55,551 nt of DNA from JBLHGN01 sp047616325 (GTDB taxonomy: Bacteria > Pseudomonadota > Gammaproteobacteria > Pseudomonadales > Cellvibrionaceae). How positions within the stretch are numbered: the stretch's first letter is position 1; every line of letters starts with the position of its first letter. Shown here piece by piece: positions 44,477-54,031 of this stretch. The translations under genes were made by a program, and so were the position numbers. The DNA lies in the NCBI GenBank assembly GCA_047616325.1, contig JBLHGN010000001.1, positions 1 through 55,551 on the forward strand, written 5' to 3'. The notes below the pieces were generated by a model, which did no database searches, was not told the DNA's origin, and saw only the letters and a list, made by a program, of their open reading frames with translations.

Positions 44477-45490
44477 ATGGAAAACCTTAGTGAAATTACT
44501 GACGAGGCGATAGCTCTTGTTATACATGCGGAAGACTTGGCGCTACTCGACAAAGTTCGAGTTGACTATTTAGGTAAAAAGGGGCGGTTAACCGCCCTGT
44601 TGAAATTACTCGGAAAATTGTCCGCAGAAGAGCGACCAGCCGCTGGAGCTGAAATTAACGCAGCCAAAGGGCGCGTGCAAGACGAAATAAATCTGCGAAA
44701 ATCCGAATTAGAAAAAGCTGCCGTTGCACTGCGACTCGCCTCTGAAACGATAGACGTCAGTTTGTCAGGCCGCCGCTCTGAAGTAGGTGGCTTGCACCCT
44801 ATTACGCGCACAATGAGGCGCATAGAAGCCATTTTTGCATCGGTGGGTTATACGGTTGAGGAGGGGCCCGAAATAGAAGATGATTTTCACAACTTTGAGG
44901 CCTTGAATATTCCGTCTCATCACCCTGCACGCGCTATGCACGACACGTTTTATGTCGACAGCACGCACGTACTGCGCACCCACACTTCGCCCGTGCAAGT
45001 GCGCACGATGAAAAATAAAAAACCACCTATACAAATTATTTGCCCCGGTCGGGTATATCGCTGTGACTCCGATTTAACTCACACGCCTATGTTTCATCAG
45101 GTAGAAGGTTTGGTGGTGGATAAAGACATAAGTTTCGCCGATTTAAAGGGCACTGTGGATCAATTTTTAAAATCCTTTTTTGAAGTTGATATGCCTGTGC
45201 GTTTCCGTCCTTCTTATTTTCCGTTTACGGAACCGTCGGCCGAAGTCGATATTCAATGCACAAGCTGTAGTGGCCGTGGTTGTCGCATCTGTAAAAATAC
45301 TGGATGGCTCGAGGTTATGGGTTGCGGCATGGTTCACCCTAATGTCTTCGACGCCTGTGAAGTGGATACAAGCACCTACTCAGGTTTTGCTTTCGGTATG
45401 GGGGTAGAGCGTTTGGCGATGTTGCGTTACGGTATCGGTGATATTCGACTCAACTTTGAGAACGATTTGGACTACCTAAAACAATTTTAA
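44477..45490 (+). CDS. pheS: Phenylalanyl-tRNA synthetase alpha subunit
   Basis: Catalytic subunit of PheRS. An N-terminal coiled coil (about residues 1-90) is followed by the class II core: HPITRTMRRIEAIFASVGY, PGRVYRCDSDLTHTPMFHQV (motif 2) and FAFGMGVERLAMLRYGIGDI (motif 3). Length 337 aa. The beta-subunit gene does not follow directly: a 1.34-kb ugd gene is interposed. Confidence 0.97.
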   Translation: MENLSEITDEAIALVIHAEDLALLDKVRVDYLGKKGRLTALLKLLGKLSAEERPAAGAEINAAKGRVQDEINLRKSELEKAAVALRLASETIDVSLSGRRSEVGGLHPITRTMRRIEAIFASVGYTVEEGPEIEDDFHNFEALNIPSHHPARAMHDTFYVDSTHVLRTHTSPVQVRTMKNKKPPIQIICPGRVYRCDSDLTHTPMFHQVEGLVVDKDISFADLKGTVDQFLKSFFEVDMPVRFRPSYFPFTEPSAEVDIQCTSCSGRGCRICKNTGWLEVMGCGMVHPNVFDACEVDTSTYSGFAFGMGVERLAMLRYGIGDIRLNFENDLDYLKQF

Positions 45491-45508
45491 AGATTACCAG
45501 GAACGACT

Positions 45509-46846
45509 ATGAAAGTTTCTATATTTGGCACGGGATATGTGGGACTTGTGACCGGCGCATGTTTGGCTCACTCCGGCCACCAAGTTATGTGTGTGGACGT
45601 CGATAAAAATAAAGTAGAGCGTTTGTTGTTGGGCGAAATTCCCATCTACGAACCTGGGCTTGGGTCTATGGTGGCTCAATCGGTGAAAGAGGGGCGATTG
45701 CAATTTACTACTGGTGCCAAAGCCGCTGTCGATTATGCCGAGCTAATATTTATTGCCGTCGGCACGCCGCCAGACGAGGATGGTGCCGCAGACTTGAAAT
45801 ATGTGTTGCAAGTAGCAAAATCTGTAGGTGAATACATGCAGAGTTATCGCCTAGTGGTGAATAAATCGACTGTGCCCGTTGGCAGTGCCGACAAAGTAAA
45901 GGCGCAAATAAAAGAAACCTTGCTAGCTCGCGGCGCGGATATCGATTTTGACGTTGCTTCAAATCCAGAGTTTTTAAAAGAAGGCGCCGCAGTAAATGAC
46001 TTTTTGAAGCCAGACCGAATAATTATTGGCGCCGCCTCCGGTCCGGTAAAAAAGTTAATGCGCGAACTCTATGCCCCCTTCAATCGCAATCACGACAAGC
46101 TGATGTTTATGGATGTGCGCTCGGCAGAATTAACTAAGTATGCTGCCAACGCTATGCTTGCTACGAAAATAAGTTTTATGAACGAATTGTCGCGCGTGGC
46201 CGATAAACTAGGGGCCGACATAGAATTGGTTCGTAGAGGTATTGGCTCAGACCCTCGCATCGGCTACAGTTTTATCTACCCCGGCTGCGGTTACGGTGGT
46301 TCTTGTTTTCCAAAAGATGTTAAAGCGCTGGTACGTACGGCCAATATGATAGGCGAGCCCGCCGAGTTGCTCACCGCAGTTGAAAGGGTGAACGACACTC
46401 AAAAATATGTGTTAGTGGAAAAAATCAAAAAACACTTCGGCGACTCCCTGCGAGGAAAAACTCTGGCGCTGTGGGGTTTGGCATTTAAACCTAATACCGA
46501 CGATATGAGGGAAGCGCCGTCACGAGTGTTAATGGAGGCAATGTGGGCCCTGGGTGTAAATATTCGTGCCTTCGACCCCGAAGCCATGCCCGAAACAGGG
46601 CGTATTTACGGCGAGCGAGGCGATCTGCAATTTTGTGAAAATGCAGACCAGGCATTGGAGGGTGCGGATGCCTTGGTCGTGTGCACCGAGTGGTCGGCTT
46701 TTCGCTCGCCAGATTGGGCGCGGGCGGCAGAGCAAATGAAGGCCAAAGTAGTGTTTGATGGTCGCAATCTTTACGAGCCCGATTTAATGGCCGGCAGGGG
46801 CTTTATTCATTACGCTATAGGCCGACGCCAAGTGGCGCATGTCTAA
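45509..46846 (+). CDS. ugd: UDP-glucose 6-dehydrogenase
   Basis: Oxidises UDP-glucose to UDP-glucuronate in two steps. The N-terminal Rossmann motif FGTGYVGLVTGACLAHSGH, the conserved GTPPDEDG, and Cys266 in GYGGSCFPKDV (active-site thiol) are intact. Length 445 aa. It starts 18 bases after pheS and ends 99 bases before pheT, so it is likely on the same transcript. UDP-glucuronate is a precursor for capsule or LPS sugars. Confidence 0.96.
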   Translation: MKVSIFGTGYVGLVTGACLAHSGHQVMCVDVDKNKVERLLLGEIPIYEPGLGSMVAQSVKEGRLQFTTGAKAAVDYAELIFIAVGTPPDEDGAADLKYVLQVAKSVGEYMQSYRLVVNKSTVPVGSADKVKAQIKETLLARGADIDFDVASNPEFLKEGAAVNDFLKPDRIIIGAASGPVKKLMRELYAPFNRNHDKLMFMDVRSAELTKYAANAMLATKISFMNELSRVADKLGADIELVRRGIGSDPRIGYSFIYPGCGYGGSCFPKDVKALVRTANMIGEPAELLTAVERVNDTQKYVLVEKIKKHFGDSLRGKTLALWGLAFKPNTDDMREAPSRVLMEAMWALGVNIRAFDPEAMPETGRIYGERGDLQFCENADQALEGADALVVCTEWSAFRSPDWARAAEQMKAKVVFDGRNLYEPDLMAGRGFIHYAIGRRQVAHV

Positions 46847-46945
46847 CCTTTACTAAAGGTGTTTATTTAAAGCGCCGTTTAAAACAGAGTGTGTTTTTGC
46901 GCACTCTATATTCACCCGCAAAAAAATACATTGGCTTGTTAATCT

Positions 46946-49315
46946 ATGAAATTAAGTGAATCCTGGTTAAGGGAGTGGGTACAGCCCAAAATTTCAACGC
47001 GTGAATTGGTTGATCAGTTGACCATGGCAGGCTTGGAGGTTGATTCAATGGAAGCTGTCGCGGGAGAATTCTCCGGTGTGGTGGTGGGGGAGATCGTCGC
47101 CGTCACGCAGCACCCCGATGCGGACAAATTGCGTGTTTGTCGCGTACTGGGCGCCCACGATAGTGAGCAGCAAGTGGTGTGCGGTGCACCGAATGCTCGC
47201 GTTGGCATCAAGGTGCCCTTTGCTACTGTTGGGGCAAAACTTCCCGGTGACTTTAAAATTAAAAAGGCTAAATTGCGCGGAGTGGAATCATTCGGCATGC
47301 TCTGCGCGCAGGCTGAATTACAGGCCGGTGAAGACGATAATGGCCTGTGGGAGCTGCCTTTGGATGCGCCGGCAGGTGCTGATTTACGCGAATATTTGTC
47401 ACTAGATGACATCGTTATAGCGGTTGATCTCACGCCCAATCGCAGTGATTGTTTGAGTGTGCAGGGTCTCGCGCGCGAAATCGGGGCGTTAAATAAATGT
47501 GCTGTAGTAGAGCCTCTAATCCCAGCAGTTGTCTCTGCGATAAATGATCGAATAGAGGTAACACTTACCGCCGCAGAAGCATGTTCCCGCTATGTTGGGC
47601 GGGTGATAAAAAACGTGGATATCAGCCGTCCTACGCCCATGTGGATGGTGGAAAAGTTGCGCCGCAGCGGCGTTCGCAGTATCGATGCGGTAGTGGATGT
47701 TACCAACTATGTATTGCTGGAGTTGGGTCAGCCTTTGCATGCCTTCGACTTAAACAAGCTTACTGGCAATATTGATGTGCGTTTGGCAAGGCAGGGAGAA
47801 AAACTGACACTGCTAGACGCTAGTGAGGTTGAACTAAATCACGACACCCTCGTTATTGCCGACGATTCGGGCGCTATTGCGATGGCGGGCGTTATGGGCG
47901 GGGCAAGTACTGCCGTATACGACGCCACTGTTGATATCTTTCTCGAAAGCGCGTTTTTTAGCCCGCTCGCTATCGCTGGACGCGCACGAGGCTACGGCAT
48001 GCACACAGACGCCTCGCATCGTTTTGAGCGGGGCGTAGATTACCAAGGCGCACAAAAAGCCATAGAGAGGGCCTCAGCCCTATTGCTGGGTATCGTTGGC
48101 GGTGATGCAGGGCCTCTCACTCTGGTGGATAGCGATCACCTGCCCTGTGAGCACAGTGTATCGCTTTCGCGGGCACGTATTGAAAAAGGCCTCGGCTTTG
48201 CAATTCCAGACCTCGAGGTTGTCGATGTTCTGACGCGTCTCGGTTTGACCTTGAATAAGGCGTTTGAAGGCGGCTGGGAATTTACCATTCCTAGCTATCG
48301 CTTTGACATAAGCATTGAGCAGGACCTTCTCGAAGAGCTGGCGCGCATATACGGCTATAACAGGCTACCCACTACAGAAATGCGTATTCCTGTGTCGCTG
48401 CCTATGAACTATGAAGGCGTTTTGGGTGCGGATGTGTTTGCCGATCACTTGGTCTCGAGAGCTTACCAGGAGGTTATTACCTACAGTTTTATCGATCCAA
48501 AAATGCACAAAATTTTTGATCTCGAGCGCAAGGGTATCGAGCTTTTAAATCCTATTAGCGCAGACTTAAGCACAATGCGCACATCGCTACTACCGGGTTT
48601 AGTGAGCACTTTGCTCTACAACATAAACCGTCAAAAAAGTAGGGTACGTATTTTTGAGTCAGGTCTGCGTTTTATTGATGGTGCTGGCGAAATAGACCAG
48701 TCAAAAGGCATTGCAGGGCTGATTTATGGGGCTCGAACGGCACTGGATTGGAATGGCGATAAAGCACCGGTAGATTTTTATGACATTAAGGGCGATGTGG
48801 AGTCTTTGCTGGCGCACACTCGCAAAGCGGTAAGTTTTAAGCCTACTGTAAGAGCGGCACTTCATCCAGGGCAAACCGCAGAAATTTTCATTGGTGATCT
48901 AAGTGTCGGTGTTGTCGGTGCACTCCATCCGCAAGTGGCTCAGCAGCTGGATATTCTTAAATCGGTGTTTGTGTTTGAACTGTCTCTCGATAAGGTTACT
49001 GCCGTCAAGGTATATTCTTGCGCGCCAGTATCGCGTTTTCCCGAAACGAGTCGTGATTTGGCTGTACTCGTAGACCGCAATTTGGCTGTCGCTGAGCTAC
49101 AAAGCTTGGTGATAAAACATGCAGGCGAATACCTTAAAAACTTAAAGGTGTTTGACGTATATGGCGGCGAAGGTATTGATCCTGAAAGAAAAAGTGTCGC
49201 TTTTAACTTGACGTTTCAGCATCCATCGCGCAATCTAAAGGAGGAAGAAGTAAGTACGCCGATGGCCGCCATAATTAAAGAATTGGAACACGTCTTAAAT
49301 GCCACACTCAGATAA
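46946..49315 (+). CDS. pheT: Phenylalanyl-tRNA synthetase beta subunit
   Basis: The 789-aa beta subunit contains an N-terminal tRNA-binding OB fold (about residues 40-150), B3/B4 editing domain, B5 domain and C-terminal anticodon-binding FDX domain (VSRFPETSRDLAVLVDRNLA, ISFNLTFQHPSRN-like segment near the end). Length is normal. Its stop overlaps the ihfA reading frame by 17 bases. Confidence 0.97.
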   Translation: MKLSESWLREWVQPKISTRELVDQLTMAGLEVDSMEAVAGEFSGVVVGEIVAVTQHPDADKLRVCRVLGAHDSEQQVVCGAPNARVGIKVPFATVGAKLPGDFKIKKAKLRGVESFGMLCAQAELQAGEDDNGLWELPLDAPAGADLREYLSLDDIVIAVDLTPNRSDCLSVQGLAREIGALNKCAVVEPLIPAVVSAINDRIEVTLTAAEACSRYVGRVIKNVDISRPTPMWMVEKLRRSGVRSIDAVVDVTNYVLLELGQPLHAFDLNKLTGNIDVRLARQGEKLTLLDASEVELNHDTLVIADDSGAIAMAGVMGGASTAVYDATVDIFLESAFFSPLAIAGRARGYGMHTDASHRFERGVDYQGAQKAIERASALLLGIVGGDAGPLTLVDSDHLPCEHSVSLSRARIEKGLGFAIPDLEVVDVLTRLGLTLNKAFEGGWEFTIPSYRFDISIEQDLLEELARIYGYNRLPTTEMRIPVSLPMNYEGVLGADVFADHLVSRAYQEVITYSFIDPKMHKIFDLERKGIELLNPISADLSTMRTSLLPGLVSTLLYNINRQKSRVRIFESGLRFIDGAGEIDQSKGIAGLIYGARTALDWNGDKAPVDFYDIKGDVESLLAHTRKAVSFKPTVRAALHPGQTAEIFIGDLSVGVVGALHPQVAQQLDILKSVFVFELSLDKVTAVKVYSCAPVSRFPETSRDLAVLVDRNLAVAELQSLVIKHAGEYLKNLKVFDVYGGEGIDPERKSVAFNLTFQHPSRNLKEEEVSTPMAAIIKELEHVLNATLR

Positions 49316-49634
49316 TATGGATTCAATGAATGTCGACTCTCTTACCAAGGCCGATCTTGCCGAGCGCCTATATGAAGAGTTAGGCTTCAATAAAAGAGAG
49401 GCGAAAGAGCTCATTGAGCTCTTTTTCGACGAAATTCGCAGTAGTTTGGAGGATAACGAGCAAGTTAAGCTCTCTGGTTTTGGTAATTTTGATCTCAGAG
49501 ACAAAAAACAACGCCCTGGACGCAATCCCAAAACTGGCGAAGAGATACCTATTACTGCTAGACGAGTGGTTACATTTCGGCCCGGACAAAAACTAAAAGC
49601 AAGAGTCGAGGCGTATGCTGGAACCCAGTCATAA
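49299..49634 (+). CDS. ihfA: Integration host factor subunit alpha
   Basis: Partner of IhfB in DNA bending. SLTKADLAERLYEELGFNKR and AKELIELFFDEIRSSLE give the alpha-subunit N-terminus, GFGNFDLRDKKQRPGRNPKT the DNA arm, and VTFRPGQKLKARVEAY the C-terminal helix. 111 aa from ATG 49299, but ATG 49317 or 49326 give a length nearer the usual 100 aa. It overlaps pheT upstream and a MerR-type gene downstream, as in E. coli and Pseudomonas. Confidence 0.96.
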   Translation: MPHSDNMDSMNVDSLTKADLAERLYEELGFNKREAKELIELFFDEIRSSLEDNEQVKLSGFGNFDLRDKKQRPGRNPKTGEEIPITARRVVTFRPGQKLKARVEAYAGTQS

Positions 49635-49974
49635 TGACGAGCTCCCCGTAATACCGGGGAAACGTTATTTTACAATCGGAGAAGTCAGCGAGCTTTGTGC
49701 AGTAAAACCGCATGTGCTGCGCTACTGGGAGCAGGAGTTTCCCCAGTTAAAGCCGGTTAAACGTCGCGGTAATCGTCGTTATTATCAACGTCAAGATGTG
49801 CTTACTATTCGTCAGATACGAGCCTTGTTGTACGATCAAGGCTTTACCATTGGTGGGGCACGTCAGCAAATGACCGGAGAACCTACGGTAAAGACGGAGA
49901 CTGTTAGCTACAATGAGCTCGTGCGAAAGATGATTGTAGATTTAAAGGAAGTTGTTACCGTTTTGCGAATATAG
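49615..49974 (+). CDS. MerR-family transcriptional regulator
   Basis: A 119-aa MerR protein. The winged helix is visible as YFTIGEVSELCAVKPHVLRY and WEQEFPQLKPVKRRGNRRYY, then RQDVLTIRQIRALLYDQGFT and a short C-terminal dimer helix. There is no metal-binding Cys set. It overlaps the end of ihfA by 20 bases, a conserved pairing in pseudomonads. The target is unknown. Confidence 0.93.
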   Translation: MLEPSHNDELPVIPGKRYFTIGEVSELCAVKPHVLRYWEQEFPQLKPVKRRGNRRYYQRQDVLTIRQIRALLYDQGFTIGGARQQMTGEPTVKTETVSYNELVRKMIVDLKEVVTVLRI

Positions 49975-50002
49975 TTGTTAATAGTGTAGATTAGGCTGAA
50001 TG

Positions 50003-50028
50003 AGCCCCGCACTTTGCGGACTTTTTTG
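50003..50028 (+). terminator. Terminator after the merR gene
   Basis: CCGCA (50007-50011), CTT loop, TGCGG (50015-50019), then AC and six T. A short stem, but well placed after the pheT-ihfA-merR transcript. Confidence 0.6.
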
Positions 50029-50060
50029 TTTTATGGATACACACTGATGTTATCGAGAAC

Positions 50061-52741
50061 TCAGTGTAGATACTTTCTGACTATGACCAAGTTGCGGTCT
50101 TGTAAATTTGGCTCAGCATCAAAAGCCTGGGGCTTACAAAACTCTAGCATGGTTTTATTTTCTGCTAAAACTGAGCCCTCCATGGAACGTAGGCCTTTAT
50201 CTCTTGCACTTTCTCCCAAAGCTTTCATCAGTCGGAAGGCGATGACCTGTTTTTGCCAGGCATCGGCAACAACTATGGCAAATTCGCAGCTGGTTTGATC
50301 ACTGCTTGTAATATAGCGTACCACTCCCACTCTCGCTTCTATTTCAGTGCCATCCTGGTTCATAATTGCCACTAGTGCCATTTCTAAGTCGTAGTCGATT
50401 TGGGTAAACCGTGCGAGTAAATCTGGTGATAGGGCTTTCATCCCGGGCATAAAGCGAAGGTATTTTGATTGTGGTGATAGGGTGGCAATAAATGCCTTTT
50501 CCATTTCTGCATCTTCCGGGCGAATGGACCGAATGGTTACGCTCGTTCCTGTATGTAATTGCTCCCTTACTACCAAATGATGTGGGTAGGGGTGAATGGC
50601 CATGTGGTCGTAACGCGTCATGCCGGAATAATGATGTACAGCAATGCGGGCATCGACGGCTGTCGCCATGGTGTCATCCACAATCAAAGGGTTGATATCC
50701 AGCTCTTTAATTTGCGGAATTTCACAGGCCATTTCAGACACTCTAAGTAATATTTCTTCAACTGCATTTACATTAGCCGCTGGAAAGTTTCTGAAAGGCC
50801 CCAGTATTTTGGCAATTTTTGTGCGACTAATTAATTCCTTTGCTAGGGTATGGTTGAGCGGTGGTAATGAAGCATCGCGATCGCGCAAAATTTCCACGGC
50901 GGTTCCGCCGGCTCCAAAGGATATTACTGGACCAAAAATGGGGTCGGTAAACATGCCCACTAAAACCTCGCGTCCGGCTTTTGCTATATACATTTTTTCT
51001 GCGATGATGCCCTCTATTCGAGACTCCGGTTGTTGAGCTTTTACTTTTTCCATAATGCTACTAAACGCCGACTGTACCGCAGTCGCATTGCTTAACCCCA
51101 AACGCACACCGTCTACATCGTTTTTGTGTGAAATGTCTTTCGGGTAGATTTTCATCGCCACTGGATAGCCGATGTATTCGGCATGAATTAATACCTCGTT
51201 AGCCTTTCTAGCCAGTGACGCACGTGTAGTGGGGATATTAAATGCGGCGAGCACCGCCATAGGGTACAGCTCAGTGAGAATCGAACGACCTTCCATCAGC
51301 ACATTGTCAATGATGAGTTTTGCGCCCTCAATATCGGCGGGTTTTGATGTTTCTAACTGTGCCGGCGTTTGCAACAAAAGTTTTTGGTTGACGTGAAAGT
51401 TTTTAAGGTAGAGAAACGCTTCGATGGCCGCCTCGGGTGTTTTAAAAGTGGGCACGCCGTGCTCTTCAAAGTGTTTTCGCCCGGCTGCAATTTGTTTGCC
51501 CCCCCCATCCAGTATGTGAGAATGGGTTTTCTGGATGCAGACGCAATTTTCTCAACCGCTTGAGCCACCGCCAAGGGGTCCGTCATGGCTTGTGGCGATA
51601 AAATCACGATTATTCCGTGAATGTCGTTATTGGCCAGGCACAGAGACAGGGCTTCTTCGTAGCGATCTGGTGTGGCGTCACCAATGATGTCCACTGGATT
51701 GCCGTGCGACCATACCGTGGGCAAGACTTCGTTTAGCGATTTGATTAACATCTCTGAAAGTGGCGCCAGAGCAATATCAAGATCGCTAGCCCGATCGGCG
51801 GCAATAGCACCAGGGCCGCCACCATTGGTGAGTATCAATAAGTTTTCGCCATTTAGATGATTGCGTTTGGAGAGTATGGTCGCGGCCACAAATAAATCGT
51901 TTATGCGATAGCCACGTACGCCGCCAGCGCGCCGCAACGCCGCGTCGAATACATTATCGGCCCAACAAGGGCACCCGTATGCGATTTCGCCGCTTGAGAG
52001 CCGCTGGCATGACGGCCAACTTTAACCGCTAAAACCGGCTTCACTCGCGATGCGGCGCGCAGTCCGCTCATAAACGAGCGAGCGTTTTTTACGCCTTCAA
52101 TATAGAGTAAAACGCTGTGCGTGGAAGGGTCGTATATTAAATAATCCAGTACTCCACCAAACCTGATGTCGGCGGAGGAGCCGAGCGATATCACCGATGA
52201 AAAACCAATACCGCTGGTATTTGCCCAATCTAGTATGGATGTACACAGGGCGCCAGGTTGAGACACTAGGGCGAGATTGCCCGTATCCGTTCCTCCTTGG
52301 TTAAATGTGGAGTTAAAGCCGATGATGGGTCGCACCCAAACAGTTGTGCCCAACAAAACGAATGCCGTAGCGTTTAGCCATGCGGAATACCTTAAGTTCA
52401 AGTTCACGGCCCTCGTCACCCACTTCGCGAAAACCGGCCGATAAAATAACCGCAGATTTAATGCCCGCGATACCGCAGCCCGCTATAATTTGTACGACGC
52501 TTGGGGCTGGTGTGGTGATGACCGCGAGCTCAATATCGGTATCAATGCTGGCCAAATTTTTATAGTAAATTTGGCCAAATACTCTTGAATGTATGGGGTT
52601 TATGGGGAATAGCTCCCCTTTAAGCGAGGCATCTAATAAATTTTTAAATACGGTAGCGCCTACCGATGGACAGCGTTCGCTTGTTCCGAAAACAGCGATA
52701 GATTTGGGTTCAAATAATTGGCGTAAATAGTGCTCGCTCAT
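50061..52741 (-). pseudogene. pat: Frameshifted Pat/YfiQ-type protein acetyltransferase
   Basis: PatZ/YfiQ acetylates lysines on metabolic enzymes such as acetyl-CoA synthetase. About 893 codons remain. In order: a CoA-binding domain (SIAVFGTSERCPSVGATVFK), a CoA-ligase-like domain (SHTGALVG), an ATP-grasp segment (PVAMKIYPKDISHKNDVDG) and a C-terminal GNAT domain (SIRPEDAEMEKAFIATLSPQ). Four overlapping frames carry the coding match (52741-52313, 52419-51901, 51937-51353, 51455-50061). The shifts lie near 52335, 51967 and the eight-G tract at 51499-51506. Two are single-base losses in G-runs. No in-frame nonsense codon appears apart from the shifts, so assembly error or phase variation cannot be excluded. 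Confidence 0.85.
51499..51506 (-). repeat. Poly-G tract (8 G on the coding strand) in the pat gene
   Basis: The coding strand reads ATGGGGGGGGCAAAC. Eight G leave the frame closed shortly after; nine G (or six) would join WMGG to KQIAAGRKHF, the downstream match. A homopolymer of this length is a slippage hotspot. Confidence 0.75.
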
Positions 52742-52770
52742 GGCTTAACCTAAAATCTAGACCTGTTTGC

Positions 52771-53007
52771 TTAATAATCGAATTTGCTGTGTAGGTTGGT
52801 TTGGCGTTTCTGGTGTTGATGTGAATCACTGCTTTGAAAGAGCGGGAACTCCATCCGTTTAATGTATCGTGAGCTTTCAATATCAGAAGTGCTACGCGGT
52901 TGTTCTTGCTGATATGTCGCCGTGCGGGGTGCATCTCGAGATTCATTGACTGAATGCGCCATAAGGCCGAAGCTAGAGACTTTTTTGGCCCATAACACCA
53001 GAATCAC
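52771..53007 (-). CDS. Possible 78-aa protein upstream of pat
   Basis: GTG 53007 to TAA 52771, same strand as pat with a 29-base gap. The inner part (LMAHSVNESRDAPRTATYQQ, then SSRYIKRMEFPLFQSSDSHQ) is hydrophilic and has balanced codons. ATG 52962 is an alternative start. No ribosome site or family is clear. It could be a genuine small partner of pat or a chance frame. Confidence 0.35.
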   Translation of the reverse strand: MILVLWAKKVSSFGLMAHSVNESRDAPRTATYQQEQPRSTSDIESSRYIKRMEFPLFQSSDSHQHQKRQTNLHSKFDY

Positions 53008-54031
53008 AGTCTTTAGTCCATAAAACAGTCATAAATTAGTAAAAAGATGAAATATGTGAATATTTTGTTCCGGCAGGTAAATTGTGTTGCATTACTTGTC
53101 GAAGAACAGCGTAAGAGCTAATGTTAGAAGCATAAAACACGTCGAAATAACTCTTGAGCCCAATATCGTTTAACGCGAAATATTGTGCGATAGGCAGCCT
53201 GGTTTAATCGATCTATTGTTTACACGAGGTGACTGTATGTGTCCGATGTCAATTATGTAAATGGCCTACCGTTAATTACATATATTGTGAACAGTGATGT
53301 GTGAATTCCGGTTCTTGTCAAGCTGTTAATCGTAGGCTTTATGGTTTGTATGATCGGAGCACTGGTTATTCAATGTCAATTCAGTTGCCGCGTAAGCGAC
53401 GCCGGGATATTCGGAAAAAACACCTTGGGTAAAGGCGTTTCATTAGACTGGGATGCTGTGCTCAGCTATAAAACTTACCGCAATCCTGGCCTGCCATTTA
53501 CGCGCGTTAAGTACCTTAATAGCTATTGGTCTCTGTGGCTCGCAATAGGGGCGGAGAAGTCTATATTACAGGATATACCCGAGCAGCCGTCACGTTAACT
53601 TTTCTTTCTGGGGCCCATGTGTATCGAGCGCTCTTGGCTAGAATGCCAGCGTAAGTATTTAGCCTGATTGTTCCTTGGTTAGTTGATATGATTAAGCTCT
53701 CGGTATAAATATTTTTTTTGATTATACCTAGAGAACCGGCCAACATCTATGGATTGCTGTTAGAATAACGTATCTATTCCTGTTAATAGAAAACTAGGTA
53801 TAGCCGGAAAATAGATTCGATATGGAGCGGTTGTGGCTCATCTCGATCATGCGTGGATACGCGAGCAAAGACGACTCGCGGAGCAATCGCGACATTTGTC
53901 GCGCGGTAAAAGAACAAAACTTGTGCAAACGAATTACGATATTCGGCAACAAATGTGATCAACTCCTGTGTTTATCCGGTTTTTCTTCAATCATTTTTTT
54001 TACACGCTATATTCTCTAGTTATAGGTCACA
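53008..54031. other. Gene-poor kilobase before the glycosyltransferase
   Basis: About 1 kb with AT-rich sequence and no well supported gene. An 85-codon frame at 53341-53598 (+) has no ribosome site or domain. A near-palindrome pairs TATACCTAG (about 53725-53733) with CTAGGTATA (about 53791-53799). Given the pseudogenes on both sides, this may be the residue of lost genes. Confidence 0.5.

Noticed and set aside
53341..53598. 85-codon plus frame in the gene-poor region
   Set aside because: No ribosome site, no domain, and overlapped by an open minus frame; most likely chance.
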